Origin: Botryotinia globosa
Lineage: Eukaryota > Ascomycota > Leotiomycetes > Helotiales > Sclerotiniaceae
NCBI GenBank assembly: GCA_014898425.1
Contig: RCSZ01000001.1
Location: 1 to 64,000 of the forward strand
DNA length: 64,000 nt
Direction: 5' to 3'
Positions 59,490 through 64,000 of this stretch are shown piece by piece (position 1 is the stretch's first letter; each line of letters begins with the position of its first letter). The translations under genes and the position numbers were made by a program. A model generated the notes under the pieces. It did not search any database, had not been told where the DNA came from, and was given only the letters and a program-made list of their open reading frames with translations.

Positions 59490-61213
59490 TCAAACTAGAA
59501 GAGTAAAGATACCACCCCCAACAGCAACCATTGTTATAGCGAAACCACCAACGAAAACTCTAGCCCATTCAAATGGTGCAGGACCTCCTGATCCGGCAGA
59601 TTTTTTCGAAGAGCTGGTCGCTGATGATGTAGACGTAAACCCATCCTCAGCATTCAATCCCGTGGCAGTGGGATTGTACGTTGCTGCTTGACCAGTTCCA
59701 GTCGCAGTCGCTGTTACACCAACTCTTGGAATTCCGGAAGCTGTTTGTGTTACAGCTTCTTCATTTGGTGCACTCGATGCACTTGGAATAGGTGCACCTG
59801 CGCTTGCAAATGGTATGATGTTGGATCCAGTAGCGTCAAAATCAGTTTGGGCAAGTCCGATTCTGTTATTGTCGAGGTCGTAGACAGCGTACGCTGATCT
59901 CAAAAACGTATCACCGAAAAGCGTGGGGTTTGAACCGGCAGCTTGGATACCGAGTTGACAAGCTGGCTCACCATTGTCGTAAGTTGGTGTACGGCCATTG
60001 CTTGTGGTGAGAGGTAATACGAGTTGTGACACATCCACCTTGATGGTGGGGCCACCCACTCCCCCAAAACCGTAGTTTATGCTACCAGTCTTCTTGGCTA
60101 GAGCACATGGAACTACTACCGCACCAAGTTGTTGAGAGACTGTTGCTCCAAGTTCTTCGAAAACAATAGCTGCAACATCATCAGGTAGAAGGGTAATGGT
60201 GGTTCCAGAATCGAGGATGGCTGGGCGAGCAAAATCGGTAGGGGTCAATTGATCAGTTCCAGATGAGGATTGAACTGAGAGAGAAGTCCAAGCTACAGTG
60301 AAGGATGTTACTGATCCTCCACGAGAACTTGGGTAGACATTGACCGTGACTAAATCACCAACATATTTCGCTGTGTCAATACCACCGAATAATATTGAGC
60401 CAGTACTTGATTCTGTATAGACGTCAGCTCTGTTCTCATGATCATCCTATGAAGGTGAGACTCACGTAAATCATCCAGCCACAAGCTATAGGCATTTGAT
60501 TTGATCAATCCTGAAGAGACCATCACATTCGGTAAATTTGGGTAGGTAGTCCCGTTTCCAGTCTGAATATTTGCTTCGGAGCTATTGTATCCAATACCCA
60601 TAATTCCAATTGAGATAGAAGTATCGGTAGCCAAACCCATGGTGAAACCTTTAACAGTTGCGCCACCAATCGAGAATGTATCTTGGAAATAATCTCCCGT
60701 GGATCCAGTTCCATCTACGTATGAAATATTGAAAGCATCTTGGTCTACGTCGAGAAAAGTCTTGGATGCAGAATAATCAACTAGAGGATGTTAGCAAGCC
60801 TCCATAATTAAATTTGCTTCAGAAGTATAGATATACATACAACTTCCCCCCGGGCATCCCCCATCTCTAGTATCCTCACAAATCCTCGCGCTCGAACTCG
60901 GCACCCAAACATCAGAACTACCCGTATCGATTTGTAAACTCAGTGCCTGTGCCGGTGTCCCGACTGTAACATTGGCATAATATAATCCACTAGTTACAGC
61001 ATTTCCCAGACTGGCCGTGACTGTATCTGCCCTTTCTTCAACTCGCATCACCTCTCCCATACCCCGTCGCTGGAGGTATTGTTGCCGCCTTTGTAATTGT
61101 TCTGCTTCATTGGCATGATTTTTGGCGATTGACATTTGGATGGTGTTTGCACCTGCAGAGCCCAAAAGCGAAGAGCTCAGCAGTAAAGCTGTGAGTATTG
61201 TAGATCTCGCCAT
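59490..61213 (-). CDS. Secreted GPI-anchored aspartic protease (A1, pepsin/yapsin type)
   Basis: Three exons (61213-60841, 60780-60466, 60412-59490) give 536 residues. Residues 1-22 are a signal peptide. A propeptide follows to about 62, with basic sites (QRRQQYLQRR). The two catalytic aspartates are Asp96 in DTGSSDVW and Asp297 in DSGTT. The flap region is YVDGTGSTGDY. Residues 440-510 are Ser/Thr/Ala-rich, and the end (WARVFVGGFAITMVAVGGGIFTLLV) is a hydrophobic GPI-type signal or membrane anchor. The family includes yapsins and Candida SAP-like enzymes that cleave cell-wall and secreted proteins at the surface. Length and layout are normal. Introns fall at C|AA and T|TT codon splits with clean GT..AG ends. 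Confidence 0.9.
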
Positions 61214-64000
61214 GTTTGCGGTATTTTAGGTATTATCGATAGAAAGAAGATGGCGGAAGAGAAAAGGTGTAGGAGGTCGAGGAGAGGGAAGAGAAGGAGG
61301 AAGAGGAGGAAGAGGAGGAAGATAAAGGGCAAATTGGTGAATGAGCAAGAGAAAGAAAGAAGATTGAGGCTGGAAATGAGTGAATCGTATTATTATTTTC
61401 CCAAGGGTCGTCACAGTAGCTGATGGCGAGGTGGAGTGGGATAGTATTGTGAATTGTACTTTGTACCGTGGTTTCCTTGTCCCTCTATCGTGATTGGATC
61501 ATTTGAGGGCAACTAGGCAGCTAGCCAGTAAGCTTTGATAGCTGTGAATCCTGTGATACGAGTAGCTTTCTTTCCTTAAATCAAGGTTAATTCAACCCAA
61601 AGCCCTTGTTTAGTGCAAAGTTAATGGGATGGGATGGGATGGGATGGGATGGGATGCATGAGGCAGCTCGGGAAGAGAAAGGGAAAACCCCAAGCTTATT
61701 GGGAAAATTCTCTGGTTGTACGAGTACTTGGTATTTGATTGAATGGGCAAGGAAATCTAGATTCTCTAAATTTCAAGAAGAATCCGTACGTACTGTGTAA
61801 TTGAACCGTTCCATACAATCTCTCTCATTGGGAGGTAAGATTAACGCAATCTGATATCAAAAAAAAAGTAACAAAAGATGAAAATAAGGACCCTAGAGAG
61901 AGATTGATTCAATAACAACTATCTCTTTCCTTTGTTTCATTTCGTCTGTTCACAACCAATATCTACTATCTATCTACCTAGATAGATTCCCAGATATAAA
62001 ATATCCAACCAAGCCTTTACTCCTTTATTCTTCAGCCTCCCAGCCATCATGAATGATGTGTTCCAACGTTCCAAATTATGGAAAAGGCGCTTTGCAAAAC
62101 GGGAACCAAAGAAACGTGTCCGTATAGCCAAGATTTGAGACTCGTTGTCACTCCATAATGCTTTTCCCGTTTCTAAAGGGAGATCTGGTGGATGTAGGGC
62201 TTAGAATGTCCAACCACACATGATGACTACTTTCCACGTCTGACATTCCTATTCCTTTCTTCGTCCAAATACACTCAGCTAGCTGAACACAGATTAGTTC
62301 TCCGCATAAAGATACATTCCGCCACAAGTCATATTGTACGCACTCACACTGTCGTGATCTTCACCAAGTAACGAGCCGTTGCATAATGCATTTTACCACA
62401 GCAAACCATACCATATATAGCAAGGGACTCTCTTGATACGCACATTTATCCCGTCACAACATTTGGAGTATCACCAGATCAACGAGATTGTAAATAGCTC
62501 TACCAGGATTATTTCATCTTGCCCCTCGACCCTCAAAAGCCCCCCGGATTAATCGGCAACTAGCCGTGCACTGCCTTCTTCCCAAAAGGGGTATGAAAAA
62601 GGCTTGGCGAAAGCTTGTAATGAAAGAAATTGTGTGAGTGCGGCGGTAAAGTGAGACCCTTCCACAAAATAACATCGCTGTGAATAGTTTTGGTGAGAAG
62701 TACATATGTTATTCGATGGGGTGACTGATAATACAAGTACCTACCTAGCTCATATCAAGCTAGATGATGTCGAAGAGTCCAATAACCGAACTCATTCGGT
62801 TGAAGGATAGGGGCGAGGAAAGAGATATCTTATCACCGAATATCTGACGGACATCACTACCGGTATGTTTTGATTTCTGGTGGCCACGGGAAGTAACCTG
62901 AGTTCAAGTTTCTGTCATTGTTTGAGGGGCAGCAGCGGCAGTTGTAGGGGTCAAGTCAAGGTATGTTTTGGTTCTATCATATAGGGTAGGCAGCAATGAA
63001 TGTCCCGCACCATGTGGCTGTGCAGCGGTAGGTAGGTACTGATGACGTGTATGACTTCATGATGCTATCGAACATTTGCGAGGCTCGAGGTTCGATAGCT
63101 CTATCTAGTGGTTTTTCTGTTCTTTGTCTTTGAGGGATTTATCGAGTCTAAAAGTGTGCTACTTGTCAGATATTAGCAGACCGAGTGAGGAGAGTTCTAG
63201 CAACTCTTGTGTTCTCATGAGATCAAATCTCAGTGCCTAGGTAATTCCGCGCACGGCAGAGAAAACTTTCTCCGATTGGTAGAATTCGCTCTTCGCTGAA
63301 GAGTGTATAGCTGGCGTCATGGTTTTAGATGGCAATTTCAGGAGGACTTCATTGCATTTGATATCACATGACAATCTCGCGAAGAGACGAGCCTACCGAG
63401 GGAGAGGAGAGGATACTTTAGTATGTAGATACTACTAGGTTGCCGAAAGCAGAAACTCTTGCTGGAAGTGCTTAAGTATTCGAGAAAAGTTAATACTATA
63501 AACCATTTACAATCGGACTTCATAGTCGACATGCTAAGAACCGTGGAATATGTCGAGAACAAAGTGAAATTCGAGGGTTGTGAGTGCGAGGTAGAGAATG
63601 ACATCCATCTGAATCACCTTGCGTCTCTACTCAATTCTTCTACACGTTCAATCTTTAGTGTGAATTCATAAACTGATCTCTTCGCTACCATTCGAGATAG
63701 CATGGCCCTATGAATTGCAGAAATGATAGAATAAACTTCTCTTGGTCTTGATTAAGACCAGAAAGCGTTCTCAATAAGATATTGTTGAGGGTTCCTCGAG
63801 AAACTAAAGAGTATATACAATACAAGAAATTGTCTAACATGTACACAGCAAAAGTAGATTCGGTTGGTATCCTTTTGGAATTGAATTGCGAAAATCGACG
63901 GTAGGAATGATGAAGCCCGTGAACAAACATGCCCAGTAGCTTTCCCCTCGACTGATAGAGCCAGAGAAACGGAAACGGGATTCCCAAAGTACATGTTGAA
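61214..64000. other. Intergenic to window end, no supported gene
   Basis: 2.8 kb. 61230-61330 is a purine-rich leader of the protease gene. A GGGAT pentamer array lies at 61626-61655. Frames of 60-100 codons occur near 62.5 and 63.4-64.0 kb on both strands but lack motifs. A gene continuing beyond the right edge cannot be excluded. Confidence 0.45.
61626..61655 (+). repeat. GGGAT pentamer array
   Basis: About six tandem copies of GGGAT. A short microsatellite in non-coding DNA. Confidence 0.9.

Noticed and set aside
1..64000. CRISPR arrays, bacterial operons, rRNA or tRNA genes
   Set aside because: No regular spacer-repeat array, no rRNA-like stretch and no convincing tRNA A/B box pair were seen; the genome is fungal.

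Overview
The window looks like chromosomal DNA of a filamentous ascomycete. It has short introns (about 45-65 bp) with GT..AG borders, fungal gene families (a ROG1-type DUF676 hydrolase, Trm1, a Sso1-type syntaxin, a GH78-like protein, and a hydrolase-NACHT-ankyrin NLR), and an 18-kb AT-saturated block whose repeat pairs differ almost only by C/T and G/A. That difference pattern is the signature of repeat-induced point mutation (RIP). The gene set and texture suit a Leotiomycete, perhaps Sclerotiniaceae, but that placement is inference and no species is claimed.

Layout. 1-15.8 kb: a short-chain dehydrogenase (-), an RBR-type RING/IBR protein (+), a 1184-residue ROG1-type lipase-like protein (-) and a DJ-1/PfpI protein (-). 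15.77-33.87 kb: a transposon graveyard that resolves cleanly. A 1.42-kb terminal-inverted-repeat element with a TA duplication lies next to a Ty1/copia element (- orientation, 170-bp LTRs, target duplication GATAC). A Ty3/gypsy element (+ orientation, 236-bp LTRs, target duplication TAATA) is inserted into the copia RNase H region. A 150-bp unmutated solo-LTR-like insert (target duplication ACATA) sits in the copia body. 34-47 kb: a small secreted protein directly beside the copia edge, a GPI-anchor-like Ser/Thr-rich protein, a GH78-like protein and Trm1. 47.6-52.1 kb: a 1447-residue fungal NLR. 53.5-61.2 kb: an Sso1-like syntaxin with an unusual repeated tail, a low-complexity hypothetical protein and a GPI-anchored aspartic protease. 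The last 2.8 kb shows no convincing gene.

How the parts relate. The genes are monocistronic and form no evident pathway. Several serve secretion or the cell surface (syntaxin, aspartic protease, GPI protein, small secreted protein). The NLR is a candidate non-self recognition or cell-death receptor with an alpha/beta-hydrolase effector domain. TRM1 and the NLR are transcribed divergently from a 0.8-0.9 kb spacer, and GH78/TRM1 converge with only 176 bp between their stops. Exon structures were read by hand from splice signals and frame continuity. No database search was run.
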